Positions 17,309 through 28,617 are shown, counted from the stretch's first letter. The stretch is DNA of 64,000 nt from Bradyrhizobium sp. MOS002 (GCF_003020115.1 NZ_PYFX01000007.1:124001-188000); one strand, 5' to 3'. Translations and numbers: made by a program. The notes: generated by a model from the sequence alone, not told the origin.

Positions 17309-17325
17309 CTGGCACGGCGCTTGCT
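17309..17325 (+). promoter_or_regulatory. Sigma-54 (RpoN) -24/-12 promoter
   Basis: CTGGCACGGCGCTTGCT matches the RpoN consensus YTGGCACG-N4-TTGCW at every defined position. The -12 GC would start transcription near 17335, giving a leader of about 47 bases to the EF-hand gene start at 17382. Confidence 0.75.
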
Positions 17326-17381
17326 GACTTCACCTGAACAGAACATTGGCCGCGGCATGCCGCATCGGTTGGAGTTGTGCA

Positions 17382-18176
17382 ATGTTGTTCGCTCTTGGGG
17401 CCGTATCGAGCGCGCTCGACGCGATCCAGTCGCTGACGAATTCGAAATCGTCCTCGTCGACGCAGAAGACGGGATCCTCGCAAAAGCCGGCGACCAATCC
17501 GTTCGCGATCGACAGCGGCAGCAACAGCACGACCGGCGCGGCCTCGTCGGTCAATGCGGGCAAGACCCCGCAGATTTCGCCGGAGACGATGAACGCGCTG
17601 TTCGCCGCGCAGAGCCAATCCTCGGACACTACGAGCAGCACAGCCAGCTCGACCTCGTCGAGCTCGACGTCCTCGTCCTCGACGCGCCGCGACGCCGCCC
17701 TGAAGGATCTGTTCTCGCAGATCGATGGCGACGGCGACGGCAAGATCACCAAGTCGGAATTCGAGAATGCGCTCGGCGCCGGCGGCACCAACCTCGCGCA
17801 GGCCGACGACGTTTTCTCGAAGCTGGATTCGAATTCCGACGGCAGCGTCAGCCTCGATGAGATGTCGAAGGCACTGAAGAGCGGCCATCGCGGCCACCAT
17901 CACGCGCAAGGTGCGGGCGATGCGTCCGGCAGCGGTTCGAATTCCTCCTCGCCGTCCAGCGGCGGCTCGACCTCGACCTCGACGACCGGCGCCGACGGCT
18001 CGACCACCACCACCGTCACCTACGCCGACGGCTTCAAGATGTCGACGACGGTCCCGGGCGCCTCCAGCTCCCGTAATTCGGCGTACGATCTGTTCGCGCA
18101 GTTGATGCAGCGGCAAGGCGGGCAGGGACAAGGCGCCTCAGCGACTGTCGGTTCATCGATGTCGATGAGCGTGTAA
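17382..18176 (+). CDS. Ser-rich EF-hand protein
   Basis: 264 aa; ATG at 17382 with GGAG at ideal spacing is preferred to an upstream TTG. Residues 20-102 are a low-complexity Ser/Thr linker. Two canonical EF-hand loops follow: residues 115-126 (Asp115, Asp117, Asp119, Glu126) and 149-160 (Asp149, Asn151, Asp153, Glu160). Residues 168-215 are again His/Gly/Ser-rich, then a beta-like segment and a Gln/Gly tail. A calcium-binding, probably exported protein, although the N-terminus is only a weak signal sequence. It stands behind a consensus sigma-54 promoter. Confidence 0.85.
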   Translation: MLFALGAVSSALDAIQSLTNSKSSSSTQKTGSSQKPATNPFAIDSGSNSTTGAASSVNAGKTPQISPETMNALFAAQSQSSDTTSSTASSTSSSSTSSSSTRRDAALKDLFSQIDGDGDGKITKSEFENALGAGGTNLAQADDVFSKLDSNSDGSVSLDEMSKALKSGHRGHHHAQGAGDASGSGSNSSSPSSGGSTSTSTTGADGSTTTTVTYADGFKMSTTVPGASSSRNSAYDLFAQLMQRQGGQGQGASATVGSSMSMSV

Positions 18177-18188
18177 CCTTGCTCAGGG

Positions 18189-18401
18189 CTAGCCCGCATA
18201 TTCGTGAGTGATGTCACGGTAGACATAACGGTCGCGGATTTCGCGGTTGAAGAACGTACCCTTTGAGCGCACATTCTTGAACGCGGCGGCGACCTCGGGC
18301 GGAACGTCCGCGTAGACATAGAGGCGTCCACTGACGAAAGTCACCGTCAGCTCGCGCCTATCGGGGGCGTAGCGGAAAAAGCGGATCACGGAAGACGGCA
18401 T
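18189..18401 (-). CDS. KTSC-domain protein
   Basis: 70 aa, starting MPSSVIRFFRYAPDRRELTV. The whole chain fits the KTSC fold (VTFVSGRLYVYADVPPEV, then KGTFFNREIRDRY), a small domain found alone or at the ends of tRNA-related and other proteins. Role unknown. It lies 49 bases downstream of the P1 peptidase gene on the same strand. Confidence 0.8.
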   Translation of the reverse strand: MPSSVIRFFRYAPDRRELTVTFVSGRLYVYADVPPEVAAAFKNVRSKGTFFNREIRDRYVYRDITHEYAG

Positions 18402-18450
18402 GGCTGTGCACCTTGTCCGCCAGGGTAACGCCGTGTCAGCCGTTTCGTTT

Positions 18451-19446
18451 CTACCCGAACTGATCCTTCCACGCCGGCAGCGCGCCGGCAAAGGGCAGCG
18501 CCGTCGCATTGTAGACGCCGCGTGCGATTGCGCGTGCCACCACGTTGGCGGCGACCGTGCCGAGCTCGGTAAGGCCGACCAGCGGCTCGATCGGCTTCTC
18601 GCCAGTTGCGGCGGCGAACAGCACGTCGCCGTCGGTCGGGGCATGCACCGGATAGATCGCGCGTGCGAAGCCGGTGTGCGCGATCATCGCGAGACGTTTG
18701 GCCTGGGGTTTGGTCAGCGTGGCATCAGTGACGACGAGGCCGATCGTGGTGTTCTCTCGCGCGCTCGCGGCGGGACCGCCCTTGATGCGCATTGTCAGCA
18801 TGTCCGGCGTGAACGCGGACGGCAGGCCGCGCCCGCCGAACTCGCCGTTCTCCTCGAACGGCGCAGCCCAGAACCAAGGCCCTTCGCCAACGGTTGTGCT
18901 GCCGACCGCGTTGACGACCACGATCGCGGCGACATTGACTCCGTTGGCCAGGACCGCGGAGGCTGACCCCAGTCCACCCTTGAAGGTCGCGGTGGTGGCA
19001 CCGAGGCCGGCGCCGACGCTGCCCAGCGCGAAATCGTCGCTGGCGGCCAACGCTGCGGCGTAGCCGAGATCGCGATAGGGCGCGAAGCGTCCCCATGCCT
19101 TGTCGCCACCGTTGAGCAGGTCGAAAACGATCGCGCCCGGCACGATCGGAATCACCGCCTCGCGAATCCGCAAGCCGCGGCCCTGTTCGGCGAGCCAAGC
19201 CTGGATGCCGCCGCCGGCGTCGATTCCGAAGGCGGAGCCGCCGGACAGCGCAATCGCGTCGATGCGATCGACGGTGCTGGCGAGGTCGAGCAACGCGTCT
19301 TCGCGCGTGCCGGGCCCGCCGCCGCGAACGTCGATGGCCGCAACCGCGGGGGTGTCGAAGATGATCGCGGTCGTGCCAGTGGCGATTTTCGCATCCTCGG
19401 CATGGCCGACGCGGACGCCGGCGATATCGGTGAGAAGGTTTTTCAA
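18451..19446 (-). CDS. P1-family (S58/DmpA-like) self-processing peptidase
   Basis: 331 aa. TTG start at 19446 with GGAG five bases upstream. The family is an N-terminal nucleophile hydrolase that cuts itself; the expected site is between Asn232 and Thr233 in ENTTIGLVVTDATL, as in NylC-type 6-aminohexanoate oligomer hydrolases and DmpA aminopeptidases. Other family marks: VRVGHAED, GGSAFGIDAGGG and GLGATTATFKGGLGS. The natural substrate is not predictable. Confidence 0.88.
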   Translation of the reverse strand: MKNLLTDIAGVRVGHAEDAKIATGTTAIIFDTPAVAAIDVRGGGPGTREDALLDLASTVDRIDAIALSGGSAFGIDAGGGIQAWLAEQGRGLRIREAVIPIVPGAIVFDLLNGGDKAWGRFAPYRDLGYAAALAASDDFALGSVGAGLGATTATFKGGLGSASAVLANGVNVAAIVVVNAVGSTTVGEGPWFWAAPFEENGEFGGRGLPSAFTPDMLTMRIKGGPAASARENTTIGLVVTDATLTKPQAKRLAMIAHTGFARAIYPVHAPTDGDVLFAAATGEKPIEPLVGLTELGTVAANVVARAIARGVYNATALPFAGALPAWKDQFG

Positions 19447-19504
19447 GGCGGCTCCGCAGGCTGAAAGGCGTTCGCTTCAGCGATATCGCAGGGATGCCGC
19501 AGGC

Positions 19505-22354
19505 TCAACCCGCGAGCGCAGTCCTCAGCATCTTGGCGAGCTCGGACTTGCGGTAGGGTTTTGCCAGCAGCAGCACGCCGGAATCGAGCCGCCCGTGATG
19601 GACGATGGCGTTCTCGGTGTAGCCCGAGGTGAACAGCGTCTTCAGGTCGGGGCGGCGGCGAGCGGCCTCGTCGGCGAGCTGGCGGCCATTCATGTTGCCG
19701 GGCATGATGACGTCCGTGAACAGCAGGTCGATGTCCTTGTCGGCGTCGATGATGACGAGGGCATCGGCCGCGTTGGCGGCTTCGAGGGCGGTATAGCCGA
19801 GGCTCTTGATCTGGGTCACGACATATTGGCGCACCAGCGCGTCGTCCTCCACGATCAGTATCTTTTCGTGGCCGCCGGTGACGGGCGCGTTCTGCAGCGC
19901 CTCGAATTCGGTCTCCTGCACGCCGCTCGAGCGTGGCAGGTAGATCTTCACGCTCGTGCCGTGGCCTTCCTCGCTGTAGATCTTGATGTGCCCGCCGGAC
20001 TGCTTGACGAAGCCGAACACCATGCTGAGCCCGAGGCCGGTGCCCTTGCCGACCTCCTTGGTGGTGAAGAAGGGATCGAACACCCGGTCGATCAACTCCG
20101 GCGGAATTCCGGTGCCGGTGTCGCTGACGGCGATCATGACGTAATTGCCGGCCAGTACGTCGGGATTCATGCTGGCATAGCCGTCGTCGAGGAAGATGTT
20201 GCGGGTCTCCAGCACCAGCGTGCCGCCGTCGGGCATCGCATCGCGCGCGTTCAGCGCCAGATTGAGGATCGCGGTGGAAAGCTGACCGGGATCGATCAGT
20301 GCCGGCCACGCATCCTCGGTGAGTTGCGGCATGATGGTGATCTGCTCGCCGAGCGTGGGATGCAGGAGCTTTGCGGCCTCTAGCGTCAATGCGTTGACGT
20401 CGATTTCGCGCGGCTGAAGCGGCTGCTTGCGGGCGAAGGCGAGCAGATGCTTGGTCAGTTGCGCGCCGCGCTCGGCGGCGTCGTCGATCAGCTTGGTGAT
20501 GGCGGCGAGCTCGGGACGGTCAGCGACGGCGTCCGCCAAAATGCCGATCGTGCCGGTGATGACGGTCAGCACATTGTTGAAGTCGTGCGCGACACCGCCG
20601 GTCAATTGACCGATGGAATCCATCTTCTGGACGTGCCTGAACTGCGCCTCGGCGGCTTGCTTCTCGGTGAGGTCGCGGCCGATGAAGAAATGGCGTTTGA
20701 CCGGGTCGGACCAGGTGCCCATCCAGTTCAGCGTGACCTCGTGACCGTCGTAGTGGTAGTAGCGCGCCTCGAAGCTGCGCTTGACCGCGCCACGCCGCGC
20801 CGCGCGCATCTCTTCGCGCGTCTTCTGGAGGTCGTCGGGGTGAATAAACTCGGTGGCGCTGTGCCCGATCATGTCGTCCGGGCTCAAGCCTAGAATGGTC
20901 TTCACGCTCGGGCTGACCTGGATGAAATTGCCAAAACCGTCGGTGACAAGGATCAGGTCCTGTGAGGTCTCGAAGATCCGCTCCCGCTCCTCGACCTCGC
21001 GGCGCAGTTTTTCTCGTGCCTGCTTCTCTTCCGTGATGTCGTGGGCGATCTTGGAGGCGCCGATGATCTGTCCGTTGGCTGATTTCAGCGGAGAAACATT
21101 GAGGAGGACGTCGAGCGCCCGGCCGTCCTTTCGGATCCGGACCGTCTCGTGCTGGGCGATCGTTTCGTTGCCGCCGACCCGGTTCAGGATACCCCTGACC
21201 TCGGCCTTGCGGTCCTCCGGCACGATGATGTCGATCGGCTGGCCGATGGCCTCCGCGGCGGCATAGCCGAACAGATGTTCGGCGGCCTTGTTCCAGCCCG
21301 TGATGATACCGTCGAGCGTCTTCGTGATGATGGCATCATTGGCGGATTCGACGACGGCGCCGTACAGGGCAAGGCGCTTGCCATAGTAGTCGCGATCCAA
21401 TGCCGACTGCTGGCGCAGCCTGCCGACGAGGCCCAGCGTGTGCGCCTGGAGGCGGACATTTTCGATCAGAAGCACCGCAAGCACGAAGGTCGCCGCGCAG
21501 AGGCCGTAGACGCGACCCGCGTAGAAGCCGAGATCGAAGCGCGCGACGTTGACGATCGCCGACAGCGCGATATCAAACAGCCACGCGCACATCACGACCA
21601 TGAGCCAGACGTCGATGACCGAATGCGGACGGCGGAACCACAGCGACACCAGCGCGGCAAAGCTCAGGGACCAGACAAAGGCCACCACGCCGATCATGAT
21701 CTGCGTGTAACTGCCGTCGCGCAGCAGGACCGGAAGCAGGTCGTGCTGGGCAGTGACGATCCAGGTCAAGACGATCATGACCGCACTGACGCCGACCACG
21801 CTGGCGTAGATCGCCTTGGTTGCAGAGCCCGCGATCCGGGCGCCGCCGTCGGCCTCCTTCAGCCAGGCGTAAGCCAGCACGCAGAGCGGGAAGCCGCCGT
21901 GCCAGATCATGTAGAGCCAGACCGTGGTCTGCTGGTCGGCCCCCAGCAACCCGGTCGGCGAAAAAAGTCCGGGGAAGGTGAGGGCGTGGACCACCGCCGC
22001 GGCGGCGGTGAACAGATAGCCCGTCGCGAGCACGAGCAGGGCGCGGGTCCTCAGCACCGCAAACTGCGACAACAGCAACACCGCGGTGACGATGTCCGCG
22101 ACGACGAGGGCGGACTGATAGCTCGCAACGAAGGCTGGTACAGGCAGCAGCGGGATACCTGCGAATGGCACGGCCACTGCGAACAGGATTGAGGAGACCC
22201 CTACGATCGCCAATGCTGCGGTGCGGTCTTTCGGGGTGGCCGGCAGCGTCGAAAGGAATGTGTTCCGATCGGTCGGCCCGGACACGTGCAGCTCTCGCAG
22301 ATCGGTCTTGAGCATCTTCGCCAATCTCATTTGGCCCAATCGATTTTGGTCCAT
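19505..22354 (-). CDS. Membrane hybrid histidine kinase with PAS domains (MASE4-type)
   Basis: About 949 aa from ATG 22354; a TTG at 22402 would add 16 residues. Eight or so membrane helices (about residues 45-310) resemble a MASE4 sensor. Two PAS domains follow (about 330-445 and 460-570), then HisKA with the phospho-acceptor His in GGVAHDFNNVL, HATPase with LNLALNARDAMPDGG and DTGTGIP, and a C-terminal receiver with Asp in LLFTDVIMPG. The receiver can take the phosphate itself or pass it on. Divergently oriented from the single-domain receiver at 22556, a plausible partner. Confidence 0.88.
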   Translation of the reverse strand: MDQNRLGQMRLAKMLKTDLRELHVSGPTDRNTFLSTLPATPKDRTAALAIVGVSSILFAVAVPFAGIPLLPVPAFVASYQSALVVADIVTAVLLLSQFAVLRTRALLVLATGYLFTAAAAVVHALTFPGLFSPTGLLGADQQTTVWLYMIWHGGFPLCVLAYAWLKEADGGARIAGSATKAIYASVVGVSAVMIVLTWIVTAQHDLLPVLLRDGSYTQIMIGVVAFVWSLSFAALVSLWFRRPHSVIDVWLMVVMCAWLFDIALSAIVNVARFDLGFYAGRVYGLCAATFVLAVLLIENVRLQAHTLGLVGRLRQQSALDRDYYGKRLALYGAVVESANDAIITKTLDGIITGWNKAAEHLFGYAAAEAIGQPIDIIVPEDRKAEVRGILNRVGGNETIAQHETVRIRKDGRALDVLLNVSPLKSANGQIIGASKIAHDITEEKQAREKLRREVEERERIFETSQDLILVTDGFGNFIQVSPSVKTILGLSPDDMIGHSATEFIHPDDLQKTREEMRAARRGAVKRSFEARYYHYDGHEVTLNWMGTWSDPVKRHFFIGRDLTEKQAAEAQFRHVQKMDSIGQLTGGVAHDFNNVLTVITGTIGILADAVADRPELAAITKLIDDAAERGAQLTKHLLAFARKQPLQPREIDVNALTLEAAKLLHPTLGEQITIMPQLTEDAWPALIDPGQLSTAILNLALNARDAMPDGGTLVLETRNIFLDDGYASMNPDVLAGNYVMIAVSDTGTGIPPELIDRVFDPFFTTKEVGKGTGLGLSMVFGFVKQSGGHIKIYSEEGHGTSVKIYLPRSSGVQETEFEALQNAPVTGGHEKILIVEDDALVRQYVVTQIKSLGYTALEAANAADALVIIDADKDIDLLFTDVIMPGNMNGRQLADEAARRRPDLKTLFTSGYTENAIVHHGRLDSGVLLLAKPYRKSELAKMLRTALAG

Positions 22355-22555
22355 GGTAGCGGGTTCTGGGCACGCATCATGACAAAACCCACCGCGACTC
22401 AACCGAAGGTTACAGCTTACTTAATTTTATGGGGAACGCGCACGGGGGATCGGGTAAGATGCGCTTTACTGGACGGTGCCATAATGCTCTCCCGCAGCTG
22501 CGGGTTCCAGGTTTGAATCAGGGATTTTGATTTCAGGATCCGGGAGTTGTTCCCT

Positions 22556-22942
22556 ATGCCCCGCGTTCTCATCATCGACGACCAGAAGGACGTCCGTGCG
22601 ATGGTCGCGATCGTGCTGCGCGTCAACCGTTACGACGTCGTTGAGGCCGATAGCGGCGCAGCCGGAGTGAAAGCCTTCACCGAGGCCTGCTTCGACGCGG
22701 CAATCGTGGACATTTTCCTGGGCGATACCAGCGGCGTCGAGGTCATCGCGACCCTGCGCGAGCTTGCACCGAGCCTCCCGGTCGTTGCCGTGTCGGGGAT
22801 GACGGCGCTGGACTTCATGGAACAATCGCCCCACCTCACCAACGTGATCTGCCTGCAAAAGCCGTTTCGGCCGAACGATCTTCTTCAAGCACTGCGGAAG
22901 GCCCAAGCCGCGGCGGACGGCGCGCTGCCTGCAGCCGTCTGA
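22556..22942 (+). CDS. Single-domain (CheY-like) response regulator
   Basis: 128 aa with GGGAG upstream. Acidic pair Asp8/Asp9, phospho-acceptor Asp52 in AAIVDIFLGD and Lys102 in LQKPF are all present; there is no output domain, so it acts by protein contact or phosphorelay. Head-to-head with the hybrid kinase gene. Confidence 0.9.
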   Translation: MPRVLIIDDQKDVRAMVAIVLRVNRYDVVEADSGAAGVKAFTEACFDAAIVDIFLGDTSGVEVIATLRELAPSLPVVAVSGMTALDFMEQSPHLTNVICLQKPFRPNDLLQALRKAQAAADGALPAAV

Positions 22943-22960
22943 CCCTGACGCAGGAAGAAA

Positions 22961-22982
22961 CGCCCCGGGCCAAGCCGGGGCG
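22961..22982 (-). terminator. Terminator of the liv operon
   Basis: CGCCCCGG (22961-22968) mirrors CCGGGGCG (22975-22982). Read on the minus strand the stem is followed by TTTCTT, so it fits termination after livK. Confidence 0.65.
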
Positions 22983-23025
22983 CGATGATGATTGAATGAG
23001 GCGTTCAGGCCCCCGGCAAGCGTGC

Positions 23026-24144
23026 TTAGGTGCCGTTGCCGCTGATCGCGGCGTAGCCGCCCTTGGCGTCCCATTTGTAGACGACGTAGTCGAGCTGCTT
23101 GATGTCGCCCTTGGCGTCATACTCGATCGGCCCGATCACGGTGTCCCACTTGCCGGCCTTGATGGCCGCCATGACCTTCTTGGCATCGGTGGTGCCGGCC
23201 TTCTTGGCCGCCTGCGACCAGACCTGCATCGCCGCGTAGGTGTAGAGCGTGTAGCCCTCGGGGTCGATGTTCTTGGCCTTGAAGGCCTCGACGATCTTCT
23301 TCGCGGTCGGCTTGTTGCGCGGATCGGGGCCGAAGGTGAAGAGCGTGCCTTCGCCGGCCGGGCCGGTGATGGAGGCGTACTCCTTGTCGGCGAGCGCGTC
23401 GCCGGCCATCAGCACGGTCTTGAGACCCTGGTCGCGCATCTGGCGCAGGATCAGGCCGCTCTCCTGATGGTAGCCTCCGACATAGACGAGATCGATGTTG
23501 TCGCGCTTCAGTCGCGAGACGATCGCGTTGAAGTCTTTGTCGCCTTTGTTGTAGGACTCGTACATCTTCTCGGTGACGCCGGCCTTGTTGAGCGCCTTCT
23601 TGGTCTCGTCCGCAAGACCCTTGCCGTAGGTGGTCTTGTCGTTGAGGATGGCGATATTCTTGCCCTTGTAGTTCTTGGCGATGTACTGGGCGGCGACCAG
23701 GCCCTGCTGGTCGTCGCGGCCGCAGACGCGCGCCACGTTCCACAGTCCGCTGTCGGTGAACTTCGGATTAGTGGAGGCGGGAGTAATCTGGAGCACGTTG
23801 CCGTCGGCATAGGCTTCCGACGCCGGGATCGACGACGACGAGCAATAATGCCCGGCCACGAACGGGATCTTCGCGCCGGCGATCTTCTCGGCGATCGAGC
23901 GCGCCTGCTTCGGATCGCAGGCGTCGTCCTCGACGGAGAGCGCGAGCTTCTTGCCGTTGAGGCCGCCGGCGGCGTTGATGTCGGCTACGGCCATCTCGGC
24001 GCCGTTCTTCATTTGGCGGCCGAAAGCGGACTCGCCGCCGGTCATCGGACCTGCGACTGCGACGGTGACATCCTGCGCGAATGCCGCGCTCGACAGCGCG
24101 ATCGATGCGCCGAATGCCAGACCGATGAGCTTCAGTGATTTCAT
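23026..24144 (-). CDS. livK: Branched-chain amino acid ABC transporter, substrate-binding protein
   Basis: 372 aa, ATG at 24144 with GAGG six bases upstream; the longer frame is rejected. Signal peptide 1-23 cut after AFAQ. Mature part is a type I periplasmic-binding fold (VTVAVAGPMTGGESAFGRQM) typical of LivJ/LivK. Two Cys pairs in CDPKQ and VCGRDD could form disulfides. It follows livF after about 158 bases and ends the livHMGF-K cluster. Specificity for Leu/Ile/Val versus other amino acids cannot be told. Confidence 0.9.
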   Translation of the reverse strand: MKSLKLIGLAFGASIALSSAAFAQDVTVAVAGPMTGGESAFGRQMKNGAEMAVADINAAGGLNGKKLALSVEDDACDPKQARSIAEKIAGAKIPFVAGHYCSSSSIPASEAYADGNVLQITPASTNPKFTDSGLWNVARVCGRDDQQGLVAAQYIAKNYKGKNIAILNDKTTYGKGLADETKKALNKAGVTEKMYESYNKGDKDFNAIVSRLKRDNIDLVYVGGYHQESGLILRQMRDQGLKTVLMAGDALADKEYASITGPAGEGTLFTFGPDPRNKPTAKKIVEAFKAKNIDPEGYTLYTYAAMQVWSQAAKKAGTTDAKKVMAAIKAGKWDTVIGPIEYDAKGDIKQLDYVVYKWDAKGGYAAISGNGT

Positions 24145-24302
24145 GAGATACCTCGAGGGTGGTCGCCTGTGGAAGTTACCGGGCATGCCCGGTTCAAACC
24201 GGCGCCATTCTTGAATGAATTCGAGGAGAAGTCACCGGCAAAATACGGGCATTGGCAGAGATATCTCGCCACATTCGGCAGCACGGGTCGTCTTGGGCGG
24301 CC

Positions 24303-25039
<737 letters not shown>

Positions 25040-25043
<4 letters not shown>

Positions 25044-25873
25044 GACCCGCTCTCCATCACGGCCGCCGCCTCTTCCTCATCGGTGCCGAGATAAGCGGCG
25101 ATCACCTTTGGATCGTCGCGAACCTCGCGCGGGGAGCCTTCAGAGATCTTCACGCCGTGGTCCATCACCACGATGTGGTCGGAGATCTCCATCACCACAG
25201 ACATGTCGTGCTCGATCAGCAGGATCGAGGTGCCGAGCTCGTTGCGGATCGACAGCAGCAACTCGCTCAGGGCGGCACTCTCGCGCGCATTGAGGCCGGC
25301 GGCGGGTTCGTCCAGGCACAATAGCGCGGGCTCGGTGCACATCGCGCGTGCGATCTCGAGCCGTCGCTGGTCGCCATAGGCGAAATTACCGGCGGCATCG
25401 TCGGCGCGATCGAGCAAATTGACCCGCTTGAGCCAGTCGGTGGCGAGATCGATCGCCCGCTTCTCGGCGTCGCGGTAAACGGGCGCGCCAATGAGCCCGA
25501 GCAGGGTGAAGCCGGAGGCGCGCATCAGCGCGTTGTGCTGCGCCACCATCAGGTTTTCCAGCGCGGTCATGCCGGGAAACAGGCGGATGTTCTGGAAGGT
25601 GCGGGCGACCTTGGCCTGCTTGGCGATGCGGAAATCGTTCAGCCGTTCCAGCGCGATCACCTTGCCGTCGTCATGGCTGAGGCGGATGGCGCCGCCGCTC
25701 GGCTTGTAGAACCCGGTAATGCAGTTGAACACCGTCGTCTTGCCGGCGCCGTTGGGGCCGATCAGCGCGGTGATCTTCTTCCGCTCGGCAGCAAATGACA
25801 GGTCCTGCACCGCGACGATGCCGCCGAAGCGCATGGTGAGCCGGTCGACCTCGAGAATCTGGTCGCGGCTCAT
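25040..25873 (-). CDS. livG: Branched-chain amino acid ABC transporter, ATPase
   Basis: 277 aa starting MSRDQILEVDRLTMRFGG at 25873; the open frame continues upstream only as an antiphase shadow of livM. Walker A GPNGAGKTT, the LivG-type insert ARTFQNIRLFPGMTALENL, signature YGDQRRLEIARAM, Walker B LLCLDEPAAGLN and switch His in LLIEHDMSVVM. Overlaps livM and livF by 4 bases on either side. Confidence 0.94.
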
Positions 25874-27189
25874 CCGTGCCCCTCCTTGACGAGGTCGGAT
25901 GAGATCGCGTGGGCCTTGGTCAGGTACACGGTCGGTGCGCGATGGCCGATCAAGCCGCGCGGCCGCCAGATCATGATCAGCACCATGGCCATGCCGAACA
26001 CCAGCATGCGATAGCTCTCGAGGCTTCGGAACAGCTCGAACCCGCCGATCATGGCGAGCGCGGCGAGCGCCACGCCAAGCTGCGAGCCCATGCCGCCGAG
26101 CACGACGATGGCGAGCACCAGCGCCGATTCCTGGAAGGTGAAGGATTCCGGGCTGATGAAGCCCTGGCGGGTCGCGAAGAACGCGCCGGCAAAGCCGCCG
26201 AACATGGCACCGGTCGCGAATGCCGTGAGCTTTGTCGTCGTGGTGTTGATGCCGAGCGCGCGGCAGGCGACCTCGTCCTCGCGCAGGGCTTCCCAGGCGC
26301 GGCCGATCGGCAGGCGGCGCAGCCGGATCGTCACCCAGTTGGTGAGCAGCGCGAGCGCCAGGATCAGGTAGAACAAGAAGATGATGCGGTGGGTCGGCGA
26401 ATATTCGATACCGAGCCTGGCGGCGAGCCCGTTGTCGCTGTTGTCGAGCGGGATGCCGAAGAAGGAGGGGCGGGGAATGCTGGAGACGCCGTTGGGACCG
26501 CCGGTCAGATCCTGCCAGTTGATGATGACGAGGCGGATGATCTCGCCGAAGGCGAGCGTCACGATGGCGAGGTAGTCGCCGCGCAGGCGCAGCACGGGAA
26601 AGCCGAGCAGCACGCCCCAGAATGCGGCGAGGACGCCCGCTAGCGGCAGGCAGATCCAGAATGACCAGCCGAAATTGGTGGCGAGCAGCGCGTAAGAATA
26701 GGCGCCGACTGCATAGAAGGCGACGTAGCCGAGATCGAGCAGGCCGGCCAGCCCGACCACGACGTTCAGCCCCCAGCCCAGCATCACATAGGTGAGCACG
26801 AGGATGGCGAGATCGAGGATGTAGCGCTGGTCGTAGAAGATCACGGGCACCAGCAGCGTGAAGATCAGGAGCGCCGGTGCGAGATAGCTGCCGACGAACG
26901 ACATTCCGCTCCGCACCGCCGGGGGCACCAGCTTCTCGGCGCCGCTCGGGCCGATCCATTGCTTGAGCAGCTCGAGCACGATCGAGCCGCCGAATACCGC
27001 GGCAACGAGGGAGGCGACCTCGCCGAAGCGCGTCCAATAGGTGAGCTGGCCGTCGGAACCGGCTTCGGTGCGGACGCCGACCATCAGCGAGAACAGCACC
27101 AGCGCGATCAGCGCGTTGAAGCCGGCGGTCTTCAGCAGAGCGGGGATGCCCGATGCGGCTTTGGCCGTATTGCTTGAGGAAGTTTTCAC
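25870..27189 (-). CDS. livM: Branched-chain amino acid ABC transporter, permease
   Basis: 439 aa from a GTG start. About ten membrane helices; the family core GLNVVVGLAGLLDLGYVAFY and the coupling motif GRAWEALREDEVACRALGIN are present. An N-terminal extension of about 100 residues with one or two helices precedes the core, longer than E. coli LivM but common in Bradyrhizobium. 11 bases after livH. Confidence 0.92.
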   Translation of the reverse strand: MKTSSSNTAKAASGIPALLKTAGFNALIALVLFSLMVGVRTEAGSDGQLTYWTRFGEVASLVAAVFGGSIVLELLKQWIGPSGAEKLVPPAVRSGMSFVGSYLAPALLIFTLLVPVIFYDQRYILDLAILVLTYVMLGWGLNVVVGLAGLLDLGYVAFYAVGAYSYALLATNFGWSFWICLPLAGVLAAFWGVLLGFPVLRLRGDYLAIVTLAFGEIIRLVIINWQDLTGGPNGVSSIPRPSFFGIPLDNSDNGLAARLGIEYSPTHRIIFLFYLILALALLTNWVTIRLRRLPIGRAWEALREDEVACRALGINTTTTKLTAFATGAMFGGFAGAFFATRQGFISPESFTFQESALVLAIVVLGGMGSQLGVALAALAMIGGFELFRSLESYRMLVFGMAMVLIMIWRPRGLIGHRAPTVYLTKAHAISSDLVKEGHG

Positions 27190-27200
27190 GCGCGCGACCG

Positions 27201-28118
<918 letters not shown>

Positions 28119-28383
28119 AGGCTGCCGTACCCAAATCTGACGCGGCTCAAAGGGAGCTCTTTGAAGAGTTCTCGGGCCCCGGCAGCCCTTGAGCGTTCTC
28201 TGGTTTTGTAACAGGAGGGAACTGGCGGCTGCAACCGGCCCCACCTCCGCACAAAGGCTTTTACAGAGATCATTTGATTTGGCGCTCGGTTCCGGCATTC
28301 GAGAAGGAACCGGGTTCCGAGGCAACCAACATGAGCGCGAGCGGTTATCTCGGACCTGACGTCCAACAAGGGAGTTTCCCCGA
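28119..28383. promoter_or_regulatory. Divergent control region of livH and the Gln-rich gene
   Basis: 265 bases. A near-perfect hairpin GAGCTCTT/AAGAGTTC lies in the livH leader (28155-28172). GGAACC-G-GGTTCC (28308-28320) with a further GGTTCC at about 28290 makes an alternating palindrome that could be an operator for either gene. No consensus -35/-10 is clear. Confidence 0.4.
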
Positions 28384-28578
28384 ATGACGAAGCAGCAGAA
28401 CCAAAATCCGGGTCAGCAGAGTCAGAATCCCGGCCAGCAGCGCCCCGATCGGCAGCCAGGGCAGCAGCAGGGCGGTGGTCAGAAACCCGGCCAGCAGCAG
28501 CAGCAGAACGATCCGATGCGCCAGCGCGATCGTCCCGGCCAGCAACAGGGCGGCCAGCGCGGTCAGGACAACGAGTAG
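28384..28578 (+). CDS. Gln/Gly/Pro-rich 64-aa protein
   Basis: AAGGGAG precedes ATG. The whole chain is low complexity: repeated Asn-Pro-Gly-Gln-Gln and Pro-Gly-Gln-Gln-Gln blocks with Arg/Asp pairs, no hydrophobic core and no signal peptide, so intrinsically disordered and cytoplasmic. A strong intrinsic terminator follows 40 bases later, which supports a real single-gene transcript. Function unknown. Confidence 0.65.
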   Translation: MTKQQNQNPGQQSQNPGQQRPDRQPGQQQGGGQKPGQQQQQNDPMRQRDRPGQQQGGQRGQDNE

Positions 28579-28617
28579 TTTGGGAGCCCATGAGCCGGGA
28601 ACCCAGGAGTGACGAAG

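Noticed and set aside
25874..27037. 5' extension of the livG frame
   Set aside because: Overlaps livM; the ATGA junction at 25870-25873 fixes the livG start.
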